Source: Acidobacteria bacterium Mor1
GTDB lineage: Bacteria; Acidobacteriota; Polarisedimenticolia; Polarisedimenticolales; Polarisedimenticolaceae
Assembly (NCBI GenBank): GCA_001664505.1
Contig: CP011806.1
Span: 4,347,327-4,411,326 of the forward strand
Reading direction: 5' to 3'
Length of the DNA: 64,000 bases
Shown: positions 44,895 through 53,983 of the stretch, in pieces
Layout of the letters: the number at the start of each line of letters is the position of its first letter
How positions within the stretch are numbered: the stretch's first letter is position 1
Notes under the pieces: generated by a model
Told to the model about the DNA's origin: nothing
Databases searched by the model: none
What the model saw: the letters and a program-made list of their open reading frames with translations, nothing else
Translations under genes and position numbers: made by a program

Positions 44895-45380
44895 GTGCAG
44901 ATTGCCGATAAATGTGTCGTCGCCATCGACTACACGCTGACCGACGACGACAACAACCAGCTCGACAGCTCCGCCGGGCGCGAGCCGCTGCACTACCTGC
45001 ACGGCGCCAAGAACATCATTCCGGGGCTCGAAGCCGCCCTCACCGGCAAGTCGGTCGGCGACGAGCTGCGGGTCGACCTGGAGCCGGAGCAGGCCTACGG
45101 TCCGGTGGATCCGGAGCTGATCCAGTCCGCTCCCCATTCCGCCTTCGACGACATGTCCCAGGTCAAACCCGGTGTCCAGTTCCAGGCCCAGGGTCCCGAC
45201 GGCCAGGTGCGGATCGTGACCGTCAAGGAAGTCCGTGACAACGACGTGGTCATCGACGCCAACCACCCGCTGGCGGGCAAGGCGCTGCACTTCGACGTGA
45301 CCGTCAAGGAGATCCGCGAAGCCACCCAGCAAGAGCTCGACCACGGCCACGTCCATGGTCCGGGTGGGGTGCACGAGTAG
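44895..45380 (+). CDS. slyD: SlyD-type FKBP peptidyl-prolyl isomerase
   Basis: 161 residues. GTG 44895 with AAGGAG five bases upstream; a longer frame from 44751 has no support. FKBP pattern DYTLTDDDNNQLDSS, then LHYLHGAKNIIPGLEAALTGKSVGDE; the insert-in-flap chaperone domain is AYGPVDPELIQ to VVIDANHPLAGKAL; it closes with FDVTVKEIREA and a short His tail (HGHVHGPGGVHE). Cytosolic proline isomerase and chaperone, binding nickel through the tail in related proteins. Single gene. Confidence 0.95.
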   Translation: MQIADKCVVAIDYTLTDDDNNQLDSSAGREPLHYLHGAKNIIPGLEAALTGKSVGDELRVDLEPEQAYGPVDPELIQSAPHSAFDDMSQVKPGVQFQAQGPDGQVRIVTVKEVRDNDVVIDANHPLAGKALHFDVTVKEIREATQQELDHGHVHGPGGVHE

Positions 45381-45404
45381 GTCATTCTCATCGCTCCCCG
45401 GCGA

Positions 45405-45425
45405 GGCCCGTTAACCGTTCGGGCC
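45405..45425 (+). terminator. Hairpin after slyD
   Basis: GGCCCG, nine-base loop, CGGGCC, 25 bases beyond the stop at 45380. Stem is GC-rich; no U-run. Confidence 0.35.
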
Positions 45426-45468
45426 GGTGCCCCGTTCATTCATTGAGGCACTCTGCCGGGGAGGGATG

Positions 45469-46248
45469 ATGAAGCGCCGATCACGTTGGCTATGGGGATG
45501 CGGCGGGCTGGCCGCGCTTCCGTTTCTGATCGTGTTGACGGTGCTGATCCTCACCCTGCTGCCGCACCGCCGTGCCGACCAGGTGCTCAGCGATCTGGAG
45601 CAGCGGTTTCCCACCGGAAGTTTCGTCCCTTCCACCGATGGGTCCCTCCCTCCCGGCGATATCGATCGTTTCCTGGCCGTGCAGGAGCAGCTGGCGCCGA
45701 GTTGCGACGAGCTGCGCCGTGTCTTCGGTTGGATGGCGGCAGTCGAGCAGGACGAGGTGCCGGGCGAGGGCGGTGTCGCCGAAGCCCGGAGGGCCCTGCG
45801 GATGACCGGCAACGTGCTGGGTGCCGCCGGTAATATCACCCCTTCGGTTGCCGGCTTCTTCGAGGCCCGCAACCGGGCGTTGCTCGAAGCCGGCATGGGG
45901 CTCGAGGAGTACCGCTACCTGTTCCTGGCGGCGTACGGAGCGCGCCTCGACGATGCGGGAATGGGCAGGATGCCGTTCAACCGGGAAGGGGTGGTTCCCG
46001 GACAGGTGCGCGCGCAGGTTGTCGAGTTTCTCGAGCGGACCGGCACTTCCGGAGTCCTGCTTGCCGAGGCCGAAGCGCTGCGCGCCGATGGGGCCCGCTT
46101 GCCGTTCGCCGAGGGGCCAGCGGCGACGGCCTTCGGCGATCAGTTCGCCGGTCGGCGCGAGCGCCTGGACGCATTGTTTTGTGTCGGCCGGGCAGGTATC
46201 GAACTCGACCGGGAGGGCACTCGCGCCCTGCGTATCGCCGTAGAGTAG
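45469..46248 (+). CDS. Membrane-anchored hypothetical protein
   Basis: 259 residues. GGGGAGGG lies just upstream of two ATGs (45466 and 45469); the second has the better spacing. One N-terminal membrane segment (GLAALPFLIVLTVLILTLL) places a mostly helical domain in the periplasm, with Leu, Arg and Glu-rich stretches (FLAVQEQLAPSCDELRRVF, EFLERTGTSGVLLAEAEAL). I find no known family. It converges with the TolB-like gene, 11 bases apart. Confidence 0.78.
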   Translation: MKRRSRWLWGCGGLAALPFLIVLTVLILTLLPHRRADQVLSDLEQRFPTGSFVPSTDGSLPPGDIDRFLAVQEQLAPSCDELRRVFGWMAAVEQDEVPGEGGVAEARRALRMTGNVLGAAGNITPSVAGFFEARNRALLEAGMGLEEYRYLFLAAYGARLDDAGMGRMPFNREGVVPGQVRAQVVEFLERTGTSGVLLAEAEALRADGARLPFAEGPAATAFGDQFAGRRERLDALFCVGRAGIELDREGTRALRIAVE

Positions 46249-46259
46249 GACCGGGAGGG

Positions 46260-49200
46260 CTAGAAGCAGGCGCTCGGGTCTCCGTTGACTCGCTCTCCGT
46301 CATCGCTGCTGTTTCCGAGGGAGCCGACACCACAGGACGAACTCTGCCCCTGGATCAGGTAGAAGAACCCAGCCCCCGGCGGCGGCACCTCGATGTCATC
46401 GATCGATGTTCCGGAGATCCCCGCAGCGAAGCAGGGGCCATACCCACCGAACGAGATCGTCGAGAGTGCGCCACGACTGACGCCGTAGAGATCGGCGCCG
46501 GTGGCTGCGGTCCAGGAAAGCTGCGCGTTGGCGCCGGACTTGGCCAGGCTCAAGCCGATCGCGCCGGGACGACGGATTGCCGAATCGGCCGGCGCGCAGT
46601 CGCAGAGGTCCCCGGCTCCATCGCCATCCTGATCTTCCTGCGCGGGGTTTGCCGTCCCGGGGCAGTTGTCGACGCCGCAGCGACTGGCGGCGAATCCCGG
46701 ATCCCCCACGCCGTCGTCGTCGGAGTCGGTGCAGGTGTCGCAAATGTTGAGACTGCCGTCCAGATCGAGATCCCTTCCCGAGAGAATCGTGGTGCTGAAG
46801 AGTGCCGGAGCCGCGGCGTAGACCACCCGTTCGCTGTTCCCGCCGATCTCGAAGAACGTGTCGGAGACCTCGTCAGCGCTGCGGGAATCGCTGAGCCGCC
46901 GCACCTGCCCGCCGGTGATCGGCACGCTGAACAGGTCGAAGACGCCGCGGATGAAGTGATCGGAGCGGTAGACCACCGTGGCGCTGTCGGGGCTGATGCG
47001 GAAGGCCGGCCCGTCGGCCTCGACGTTTCGGTCGAAATTCAATCCGCCGTTCAGCGTCGTGACCGGGCCGCCGGTCAGAGGAACGCTGAACAGAAATGTC
47101 TGTGCGGCGGTGTACTGGTTCGATTCATAAACCACCCTGGCCGCATCCGGGCTGATCGCGAAGTTCCTCACGCCGCTGCCCGCCGGGGCGAACGGTTCGT
47201 TCAGCCGGGTTGACGGGCCGCCGTCGATCGAGACGTGGAACAGTTCACTCCGGCCATCCGGTTGCCGCAACTTGTAGACCACCGAAGTGCTGTCGGAGCT
47301 TATCGAGAAGTCCTGGACGAAGCTGTCCGGGGGAAGATCGGAGTTGAGTTTCTTCGTCGGCCCACCCTCGATCGGAACCCTGTAGAGCTCCTGGACGCCT
47401 ATCTGATCTTGTGCCGCGCGGTAGACCACGACGGCAGAGTCGGCACTGATCCGAGGGGTCATGCCCAAGCTCATGGGCGGCGGGGCGAGCGAAGTCGGGG
47501 GGCCGCCGTCGATGGGCACGCTGAAGAGTTCATAGTCGGAAGTCGCATAGACGACGGTCGTCGAATCGGCGCTGATCTCCACGGGGATCGTCAGGACGGT
47601 GCGGCCGTCGCCGGCGTTCAGCTTGATCGCAGGTTCGCTGCCGTCCACCGGAACGCTGTAGAGCTCCGGCAAACCCGGATCGTCCTGCCGGGCAATGTAG
47701 ACAACGCGGGCCCCGTCGGGGCTTATGTAAGCGCGTTCGGCATCCTCGTTTCCCTTGTAGGGTGGGTTCAAGCGGGCGGGTGGGGCGCTTCCATCCAGGG
47801 CAGTGGCGTAGATTTCGTAGATGAAGGCTTCGTCCTGATCGGCGATGTAGACAACCTGGGAACTGTCGGGAGTGATGAGAAGGTTCGATCCCAGAAACCG
47901 CACGCCTCCCGGCGTCGATGCCGGGTCGAGGCGCCGAGTCGGCCCGCCCAGTTCCGCGCTGTAGAGTTCAAGTTGTCGGTTCGCGTCCTGGTCCGCGGTA
48001 TAGACGACCCAGCGGCTGTCGGCACTCAGCAGGAAATCCTTGATGAAGCCCCCGTCGGCGACCGGGCCGCTGATCTTGAAAGGGGATAGCGAGGATGTGG
48101 ATGCCTGGTAGAGCTCCTCCACCGGCGTGTCCTGGATCGCTGTGTAGACGACGGTGCTTCCGTCGGGAGTGACCTTCATCTCGCCGAATACGTGATCGAG
48201 GCTGGCGCCGATGTTCGCCAGCCGCTGATTCCGGGGGTCGCGGTACCCCGGGCAAATGTCGCAGAGATCTCCCGCGCCATCTCCATCGCTGTCGGCCTGA
48301 TCCGGGTTCGAGTCGTCTTCGCAGTTGTCGAGGGTGCAGCGATTGGACGTTTGCCCGAGGTCGCCGAAGCCGTCCCCGTCGCTGTCGGTGCAGCTGTCAC
48401 ACGCGTCCGGAGTGCCGTCTCCGTCGGTATCGCTGCCGGTGCGGATCAGTCGTGAAGGCCGGGAGACATGCAATGTCGAGAAGCCACTGTCGAAGGCGAT
48501 CGCCGTCCCGACATAGGTGTCGAGGTTCGAGCACTGGAGTCGGATGGTGGCACCGTCGCCGAACGGAGTGGGCTGGGTGGAAGCCAGCGTCCAACCGTTC
48601 TCGATTTCGAGATCGCCAGGCGGTGCGGAGCCCTGACCGACGTTCCGCATGTAGAGTTCGTATCCCTGCAGGGCGCCCTCCTCGCATTCCGGAGCGAGTT
48701 TGACGCCGAAGGGGGGTTCGGGCGGGCCGAACTCCAGGGTGACATCAACCGAGTTGCCCACGGGTTCGGCCCGGCGAATCATCGGACGCAGGATCGGGTC
48801 GAGAAGGATGTAGCTGTCCAGCCCCGGATTCAGGTCGAAGGTCGGCGACGCTCCCGGGTTCGCCTGAGCGGACCGAACCGTGAAATAGCCGTCTCCGAAG
48901 CCGTAGTCCGAGAGCATGACGACCATGCATTCGTCACCGTCCAGATCGGAACTCGAGCCGGAATCGTCGATGCATCCGTCGACCGACGGCTCCCCCCAAC
49001 TACCCTCCAGATGCGGGAAAGCCCAGACATCGGCCGAGTAACCGCCGTTGTCGATGCCGGATCCGACCGGCGTAGAACCCCCGGACAGGGACCAGAAGCT
49101 ACCGAGTACCGGGATGTCGACGGATCGGATCGGCTCGACGTAGGCGTTCCCCGCGCTGAAAACGCGATGTTCAACGCAGATTGCCCATGAAGGCGCGGAC

Positions 49201-49262
49201 AGGGTAGCCAGCATCGAGCACAGCAGGATTGCGCTGCGAAGAACACGCTGGGAAGTCGGCAT
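46260..49262 (-). CDS. Exported TolB-like (PD40) propeller with calcium motifs and the shared C-terminal module
   Basis: 1000 residues from ATG 49262 (GGAGGG before it); signal peptide ending PSWA. Residues 30-285 are an unassigned beta domain. Two thrombospondin-3 segments (SDTDGDGTPDACDSC, about 288-345; DDDGVGDPGFAASRC, about 835-890) flank some ten PD40/WD40-like blades of about 47 residues, marked by ISADSTTVVYxxxQD and ELYRVPIDGGPPTKLN. Residues 901-1000 are the FN3-like module (ADLYGVSRGALSTI, PPPGAGFFYLIQGQSSSCG, final PSACF, which departs from the common Cys-Pro end). Role unknown; the propeller suggests binding. Confidence 0.93.
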   Translation of the reverse strand: MPTSQRVLRSAILLCSMLATLSAPSWAICVEHRVFSAGNAYVEPIRSVDIPVLGSFWSLSGGSTPVGSGIDNGGYSADVWAFPHLEGSWGEPSVDGCIDDSGSSSDLDGDECMVVMLSDYGFGDGYFTVRSAQANPGASPTFDLNPGLDSYILLDPILRPMIRRAEPVGNSVDVTLEFGPPEPPFGVKLAPECEEGALQGYELYMRNVGQGSAPPGDLEIENGWTLASTQPTPFGDGATIRLQCSNLDTYVGTAIAFDSGFSTLHVSRPSRLIRTGSDTDGDGTPDACDSCTDSDGDGFGDLGQTSNRCTLDNCEDDSNPDQADSDGDGAGDLCDICPGYRDPRNQRLANIGASLDHVFGEMKVTPDGSTVVYTAIQDTPVEELYQASTSSLSPFKISGPVADGGFIKDFLLSADSRWVVYTADQDANRQLELYSAELGGPTRRLDPASTPGGVRFLGSNLLITPDSSQVVYIADQDEAFIYEIYATALDGSAPPARLNPPYKGNEDAERAYISPDGARVVYIARQDDPGLPELYSVPVDGSEPAIKLNAGDGRTVLTIPVEISADSTTVVYATSDYELFSVPIDGGPPTSLAPPPMSLGMTPRISADSAVVVYRAAQDQIGVQELYRVPIEGGPTKKLNSDLPPDSFVQDFSISSDSTSVVYKLRQPDGRSELFHVSIDGGPSTRLNEPFAPAGSGVRNFAISPDAARVVYESNQYTAAQTFLFSVPLTGGPVTTLNGGLNFDRNVEADGPAFRISPDSATVVYRSDHFIRGVFDLFSVPITGGQVRRLSDSRSADEVSDTFFEIGGNSERVVYAAAPALFSTTILSGRDLDLDGSLNICDTCTDSDDDGVGDPGFAASRCGVDNCPGTANPAQEDQDGDGAGDLCDCAPADSAIRRPGAIGLSLAKSGANAQLSWTAATGADLYGVSRGALSTISFGGYGPCFAAGISGTSIDDIEVPPPGAGFFYLIQGQSSSCGVGSLGNSSDDGERVNGDPSACF

Positions 49263-49282
49263 TGGGCCCTCCGATTGTCGTG

Positions 49283-49288
49283 AGTATA
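49283..49288 (-). promoter_or_regulatory. Candidate -10 element (GCGTATACT) of the TolB-like gene
   Basis: On the minus strand GGCGTATACT ends 20 bases before the ATG at 49262. The same ten bases occur upstream of the FG-GAP gene at 56524-56533, so these two exported-protein genes may share a promoter type. Confidence 0.4.
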
Positions 49289-49394
49289 CGCCGGAGTCGT
49301 CGAGGAGATGACAACGCGCAAGAACCCGAGAGGCGCGATGCGCCGACTGTACTGCCCCCAGGACACTTTCGAGGGTATGCGTCCCGGAAGGGAC

Positions 49395-51503
49395 CTAGGT
49401 GGCGCCGACTTCGTCGAAGGAGCGCATGCTACGCAACTCGCCGCTGAGGAGAGCCTTCGGGACCCATTCGGCGAAGGGGCGTGTCGGCTCGACCGGGCCG
49501 GGAGAAAAGAACCCCGCCCAACCGTTTCTCGGACCCTGCTTGACCGAGTACAGCGCCTGGTCCGCCAACTCCACCACCTCTTGCCAGCTCACCGCTTCAG
49601 GGCAGCTGGGCACCAGCGGGAACGCGGCGAAGCCGGTCGAGCAGGTGAGTCTCAGCGACTTGCCCTCGCCGATCTGAAAGGCGTAGGCCTCGACCGAAGC
49701 CCGCAGCCTCTCGGCGACCTCGGCGGCTCGAGCCCGTTCGGTGAAGCGGGCGACCACCAGGAACTCCTCGCCGCCCCAGCGGGCGACGATATCCGCCTTG
49801 CGGAAGTGCTGTCCCAGCAGCCGGCTGAACTGAACCAGCACCCGGTCGCCTGCCGCGTGGCCTTCCCGGTCGTTGATCGCCTTGAAGTGATCCAGGTCGA
49901 CGAGGAAGAACACCAGGTCGGCGTTCTCCAGCGGCTCCCCTTGGAGGGCCATCCGGTGGCAGCGGGTCGCCTGAGCCACGTCGGCATCGATATGACGCTC
50001 GAGATAGCGGCGGTTGGCCAGGCCGGTCAGCGGGTCGGTGACGCTGGCCTGATCGACGGCGTCGTAGGCGTGCTCGAGCTCCTCGTTACGTTCGCGCAGC
50101 TCCCGGGTCTTCTGGTCGACCTCGGCGCTGAGCCGCTGGCTCTGGCGCACGGCGGAGAGCCGCCCGTAGATCAGAAAGGCGATGATGAACAGGCCGGCCA
50201 GGGCCGCGAGTCCGACGAGCCGGCGGGACTCGGAGCGCTCCAGCTCCAGCGCAGCCAGTTCCTTCTCCTGCTCCGCCAGCCGTAAGGCGTGAGCCTGCCG
50301 CTCGAACTCCGCCTCGCTCTGGTGGGCCGCGATCACCGTGGTGCGCAGCGAGTTGAACAGCTCCTGTTCCAACTCGTAGCTCTTGTCGATGGCGTCGAAG
50401 GCCTCGGAGTGGCGGCCGGCGGCCCGCAGCACCTTGGCCCTGTTCTTGTAGATGAAGATCACGTCCCGCATGGTCTCCCGGGCGAGCGAGGCCTCCAGGG
50501 CGCGGTCGAGGTAGGCCAGCGCCCGGTCGTAGCGTTTCGACGCGTACTCGACGTCGGCGAGCTTCATCTCGGTCCGGCTGATCATGGACGGCCAGTCCTT
50601 CTGTCGCGACAGCTCGAGGACCGGTTCGAGGATCGCCCGGGCCTCGGCGACCTTCCCCTCGGTGAGGGCCAGGCGTCCGAGGTTGGAGCGCGCCCACTGG
50701 GCATCCCGGTCCGTCTTGATCTGGGCGAACAGCTCGTAGGCCCGATTCAGGTGAGTCCGCGCCAGCTCGAAATCGCCCAGGGCCACATGACACATGCCGA
50801 CCTTGTTGTGGCTGTAGGCGATGTCCCGCACGATGCCGGCGGCCTGGTCCATCTCCAGGGCGTCGCGGAAGAACGCGAGGGCCTCGTCATGTTCCTCGAG
50901 GATGCTGTGCATCTCGCCGATGGCGTAGAGGCTGTCGGCGATGATGTCGTCGTCCCCCAGCTCGCGGCCCAGGGCCAGCGAGCGGCGGTGCCAGTCGAGG
51001 GAAAGCTCCAGCTGCCCGAACTCGTCGTAGAGCACCCCGTAGCTGTTGTAGACCCCGGCCAGACCGTCCTTGTACTCGAGTCGCTGGAATACCTGCTCGG
51101 CGCGGCCGAGCCAGCCGAGCGAGATGCCGTACTCCGCCCGGTAGCGGAAGATCAGCGACATGCGATGCAGGGTGTGCCCGAGGTCCGGCGAGTCGCCGAG
51201 AGGCTCGAGGACCTCGAGCGCCCGGGCGAGCAGCGGCTCTGCCTCATCGTAGCGGTGCAGCAGGGTCAGTACCCGGGCGTGGGCTCGCAGCGCATTGCCG
51301 AGGTCGACAGGGTCGCCGCCGGATTCGGCCAGCGTCACCGTCTCGCCGGCCAGGATCTCGGCGCGGTCGTAGGCGCCCTCGTCGGTAGCGGCCACGATCT
51401 CATCGATAGCGTCGTCGATCGCCTGGGTCCGGGCAGCGACGCTGCCGGCCAGGAGCATGATGGCCAGCGTCGCGCCGACCCACTTGGCGTGGCTTCCAAT
51501 CAT
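49395..51503 (-). CDS. TPR-sensor diguanylate cyclase (GGDEF)
   Basis: 702 residues from ATG 51503. A TTG at 51554 would add 17 residues, and no good ribosome site is visible for either. Signal or first membrane segment VGATLAIMLLAGSVA, then about 400 residues of TPR helices (periplasmic), a membrane segment VGLAALAGLFIIAFLIYG, a coiled coil (AEVDQKTRELRERNEELE) and a C-terminal GGDEF domain. The active-site GGEEF is at 577-581 and the inhibitory RxxD (RKAD, 568-571) lies five residues before it, so it should make c-di-GMP from two GTP and be product-inhibited. The last 40 residues (PFAEWVPKALLSG) extend beyond the usual domain. Confidence 0.94.
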   Translation of the reverse strand: MIGSHAKWVGATLAIMLLAGSVAARTQAIDDAIDEIVAATDEGAYDRAEILAGETVTLAESGGDPVDLGNALRAHARVLTLLHRYDEAEPLLARALEVLEPLGDSPDLGHTLHRMSLIFRYRAEYGISLGWLGRAEQVFQRLEYKDGLAGVYNSYGVLYDEFGQLELSLDWHRRSLALGRELGDDDIIADSLYAIGEMHSILEEHDEALAFFRDALEMDQAAGIVRDIAYSHNKVGMCHVALGDFELARTHLNRAYELFAQIKTDRDAQWARSNLGRLALTEGKVAEARAILEPVLELSRQKDWPSMISRTEMKLADVEYASKRYDRALAYLDRALEASLARETMRDVIFIYKNRAKVLRAAGRHSEAFDAIDKSYELEQELFNSLRTTVIAAHQSEAEFERQAHALRLAEQEKELAALELERSESRRLVGLAALAGLFIIAFLIYGRLSAVRQSQRLSAEVDQKTRELRERNEELEHAYDAVDQASVTDPLTGLANRRYLERHIDADVAQATRCHRMALQGEPLENADLVFFLVDLDHFKAINDREGHAAGDRVLVQFSRLLGQHFRKADIVARWGGEEFLVVARFTERARAAEVAERLRASVEAYAFQIGEGKSLRLTCSTGFAAFPLVPSCPEAVSWQEVVELADQALYSVKQGPRNGWAGFFSPGPVEPTRPFAEWVPKALLSGELRSMRSFDEVGAT

Positions 51504-51699
51504 TCGCGGCGCCAGTCTGCCACGGTTGGGCCGCTTTGGAATGAGCGACCGCAAGTCATGGAGGGTTTATCGCCGATTTGAACTCGCCGGGGCGATCCAG
51601 CAAAACTGAAATTCCATCAATGCGTTCGGTTCTTCAAGGACGCGTTCGCAAACAAGCTCGTGGAAGCAGGGCTGGTTCGGTTGGGAGCATCGGGCACAC

Positions 51700-51725
51700 G
51701 TGGCGGACGGAAGGCCGCCCGCCAC
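51700..51725 (-). terminator. Strong hairpin after the Cys-rich gene
   Basis: GTGGCGG-(A/C)-CGG pairs with CCG-CCCGCCAC around an AAGG-type loop, 10 to 35 bases beyond the stop at 51735. Near-perfect 11-bp stem. Confidence 0.5.
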
Positions 51726-51734
51726 GCCGGTACG

Positions 51735-52145
51735 CTAGTTGGCCGGGGTTGCCGGGGCCTCGGTTCTGGCCGCCTCGACCAGGCTCTCGATCGGCTGGGG
51801 AGTCGCTTTCTCCCACTTGCACTCACCCTTGCACTTCTTGGTGGCGATCAGCACGCCAAGGCTGTTGTAGCACTTGATGCTGCCTTTGCACTTGCAGCTG
51901 CTGTTGCAGCGGCAGCTTCCGTTCTGCGTCGCCGTCCCGGACGGGCAGGAGTCCGCCTGGCAGTTCTTGTTCTTGCAAACCCGCTTGGCCGCCAGGTCCT
52001 GGCCCAACGGATCGGCATCGGCGTCCTGGCAGGCCGAAGTCTCCTCCATCGGTGTTGCGAGAATGGGAGAGTCCGAGGCGAAGGCCGCGACGGAGCAGAA
52101 CGCGCAGAAAAGAGCGATCACCAGGGTCGAACACAGTCTCTTCAT
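51735..52145 (-). CDS. Small secreted Cys-rich protein
   Basis: 136 residues from ATG 52145 (GAGGAG upstream), with a signal peptide (LCSTLVIALFCAFCSVAAFA). The mature part holds 11 Cys, mostly in residues 50-117, as VCKNKNC, DSC, CRCNSSCKCKG, KCYN and KKCKGEC. The spacing and many Lys/Asn suggest a disulfide-stabilised or metal-binding knot. The tail (PQPIESLVEAARTEAP) is a plain helix. No family recognised. The following hairpin terminates it, so it is a single-gene unit. Confidence 0.82.
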   Translation of the reverse strand: MKRLCSTLVIALFCAFCSVAAFASDSPILATPMEETSACQDADADPLGQDLAAKRVCKNKNCQADSCPSGTATQNGSCRCNSSCKCKGSIKCYNSLGVLIATKKCKGECKWEKATPQPIESLVEAARTEAPATPAN

Positions 52146-52257
52146 GAGGCACTCCTCGAGGGATGACGGCAACGACATGTCGCCGTCTCGCCACAGAGGG
52201 AGTCACCGCCCGAACCGATTTGCCTACCCGAAGTGCCGCCCGGTCCAGGCCGGCAGG

Positions 52258-52878
52258 TCAGCGCACCGGGAGGCGCACGATCGTCTTCAACTTCTCCGGC
52301 GCCACTCGCCGCGGGTCGCTGAGGTAGATGTCGTGGTGCCACGAGCGCGGCGCCAGGCCGGACTCCGCGGCGAAGCTCAACATCGTTTCCGCGGAGCGCG
52401 CCAAGTCCTCGTAGGGACCCAGGTGGAGCATCTGGACGCAGCGGCCCTCATCCAGGGTCTCGAGGGTAACTGCGTCGAAGTCTCCCTCCTTGCCCTTGTC
52501 CCGAAGCTTCTGCCGAGCCGCGCCGAGATCGTCGCCGGTGGTGAAGTCCGGCACGCGGATCATCATGTGCCAGTTCCAGCGATCCTTCGGTAAGGTACCG
52601 AGCTGCTCGAGGGTCTGGCCGTCCACGCCATAGAGCGCCTCCAGTTTGCCGACGGTGTAGTCCCTTCCGGCGAACTTGCTCTCGAACTTCAGGGTGTAGG
52701 CCATGGGGTAGAGCGCCTCCAGCGCCCGGGTGAACGGCTCCGATCCCGGAGCGCCGGTTCCGCGCACCACGATGTATTGAGCCGGGCCGGTCTCGATCAG
52801 AGCCGGCTTCTTCGGTTTGACGTACTCGCCCTTGTGCAGCTTGAACAGGTCGAGCTTCTCGGATTGGCTCCCGGCCAT
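52258..52878 (-). CDS. GyrI-like small-molecule-binding protein
   Basis: 206 residues. GyrI/SbmC-like fold: PAQYIVVRGTGAPGSEPF near the start, ALYPMAYTLKF, DRWNWHMMIRVPDF, CVQMLHLGPYED and a final HHDIYLSDPRRVAPEKLKTIVRLPVR. Related proteins bind cationic drugs or act on DNA gyrase. It begins one base after the stop of the AraC/GyrI gene, so they form an operon, and both carry the same ligand-binding fold. Confidence 0.88.
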   Translation of the reverse strand: MAGSQSEKLDLFKLHKGEYVKPKKPALIETGPAQYIVVRGTGAPGSEPFTRALEALYPMAYTLKFESKFAGRDYTVGKLEALYGVDGQTLEQLGTLPKDRWNWHMMIRVPDFTTGDDLGAARQKLRDKGKEGDFDAVTLETLDEGRCVQMLHLGPYEDLARSAETMLSFAAESGLAPRSWHHDIYLSDPRRVAPEKLKTIVRLPVR

Positions 52879-52879
52879 C

Positions 52880-53797
52880 TCAGGACCCCTGCTGCAGCGG
52901 GATGTAGATCTCGGTGAGCAGGTCTTCCGGCTCGGCGGAGTTGGGGTCGTTCAGGTAGAGCTCGAGGCAGGGCGGATCGGCGGGCGCATGACCAAGCTCG
53001 GGGAGGCGCCGGGCGAAGAGGTTCGCGTAGGTTTCGCCGAGTCGATTGTAGGGCCCTTCGTGAAGGGCCACGGCGTAGCGGCCGCCGGGGATGGTGACCA
53101 CCCCGAACTCGCCCGGAGGCTGCACGTCGTCGGCGATGCTGACGCAGGCGTCGTAGCGCAGCTTGTCCTCCGGCGTGACCTCGGGGTCGTCCCAGCACAT
53201 ACCGATGGCCTGCATGTCGGGCCCGAACAGGCACTCGGCGCCGACCCAGTCCATCAGGCGTTCCCAGGTCTTGCCGACCTCGTCGTAGGGGCCCTGGTGG
53301 CGGAGGAAAGCGGCTCGCCGCGGAGGCAGATCGCGAATCTCGATGTTCATGGCGGGGTTCTCCTGTTCGAACTCGAGCACCCAGGCGGCTTCGCCGTCGG
53401 GGCCGAGGAAGTGGACGTCGCTGGGGGCCGCGATCCGGGGCGGCATACTCGCCCGGGCGCGATACTCCGAGGGGGAGCAATGGAAAGCTCGCTGAAAGGC
53501 CCGGGTGAAGGACTCATGAGCCTCGTAGCCGGCGTCGAAGGCGATGTTCACAACCGGCTGCTCGGTGTGCTTGAGCCGCTGGGCGGCGCGCTCGAGCCGC
53601 AACCGCCGCACGTGCTGCTTGACCGACTCACCGACCAGCCCGCGAAAGATCCGGTGGAAGTGGAACGGGGAGAAGCAGGCGACCTCCGCCAGCTTCTCCA
53701 GGGGCAGCGCGGCATCGAGGTTGTGCTGGATGTGCACCAGCACCCGCAGGATGCGCCGCCGGTAGTCTTCCTGGGTGGTGCGGGCTCTCTCGTTCAT
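52880..53797 (-). CDS. AraC-family regulator fused to GyrI-like ligand-binding domain
   Basis: 305 residues from ATG 53797 (a GTG sits directly before it). The N-terminal 110 residues are two AraC helix-turn-helices (LEKLAEVACFSPFHFHRIF; NIAFDAGYEAHESFTRAFQ). Residues 150-305 are a GyrI-like domain (RRAAFLRHQGPYDEVGKTW, YDACVSIADDV, FGVVTIPGGRYAVALHEGPY, CLELYLNDPN). This is the Rob/SoxS-related layout of regulators that sense hydrophobic cationic drugs. The neighbouring gene encodes another GyrI-like protein, probably its target or a ligand buffer. Confidence 0.93.
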   Translation of the reverse strand: MNERARTTQEDYRRRILRVLVHIQHNLDAALPLEKLAEVACFSPFHFHRIFRGLVGESVKQHVRRLRLERAAQRLKHTEQPVVNIAFDAGYEAHESFTRAFQRAFHCSPSEYRARASMPPRIAAPSDVHFLGPDGEAAWVLEFEQENPAMNIEIRDLPPRRAAFLRHQGPYDEVGKTWERLMDWVGAECLFGPDMQAIGMCWDDPEVTPEDKLRYDACVSIADDVQPPGEFGVVTIPGGRYAVALHEGPYNRLGETYANLFARRLPELGHAPADPPCLELYLNDPNSAEPEDLLTEIYIPLQQGS

Positions 53798-53983
53798 CAC
53801 GGCCTAAATCTACACGGACGCTCCGCACGGTTGCTTGACCGTTCTTGCGCAATTCCGGCCGTTGCCGTGCCGGCTGTAAATCGGTGTAAACCACGCAAAA
53901 CGTCTTCGGATCGGGAAGCGGTGCAGGGATTTCGGCTCTATCGTCGCTACAAGCAGATGGGGGCTCCATTCGGAGGTGAGGCA

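Noticed and set aside
52817-53983. Extended N-terminus of the STAS gene
   Set aside because: Antisense to the AraC gene; ATG 53984 has a good ribosome site.
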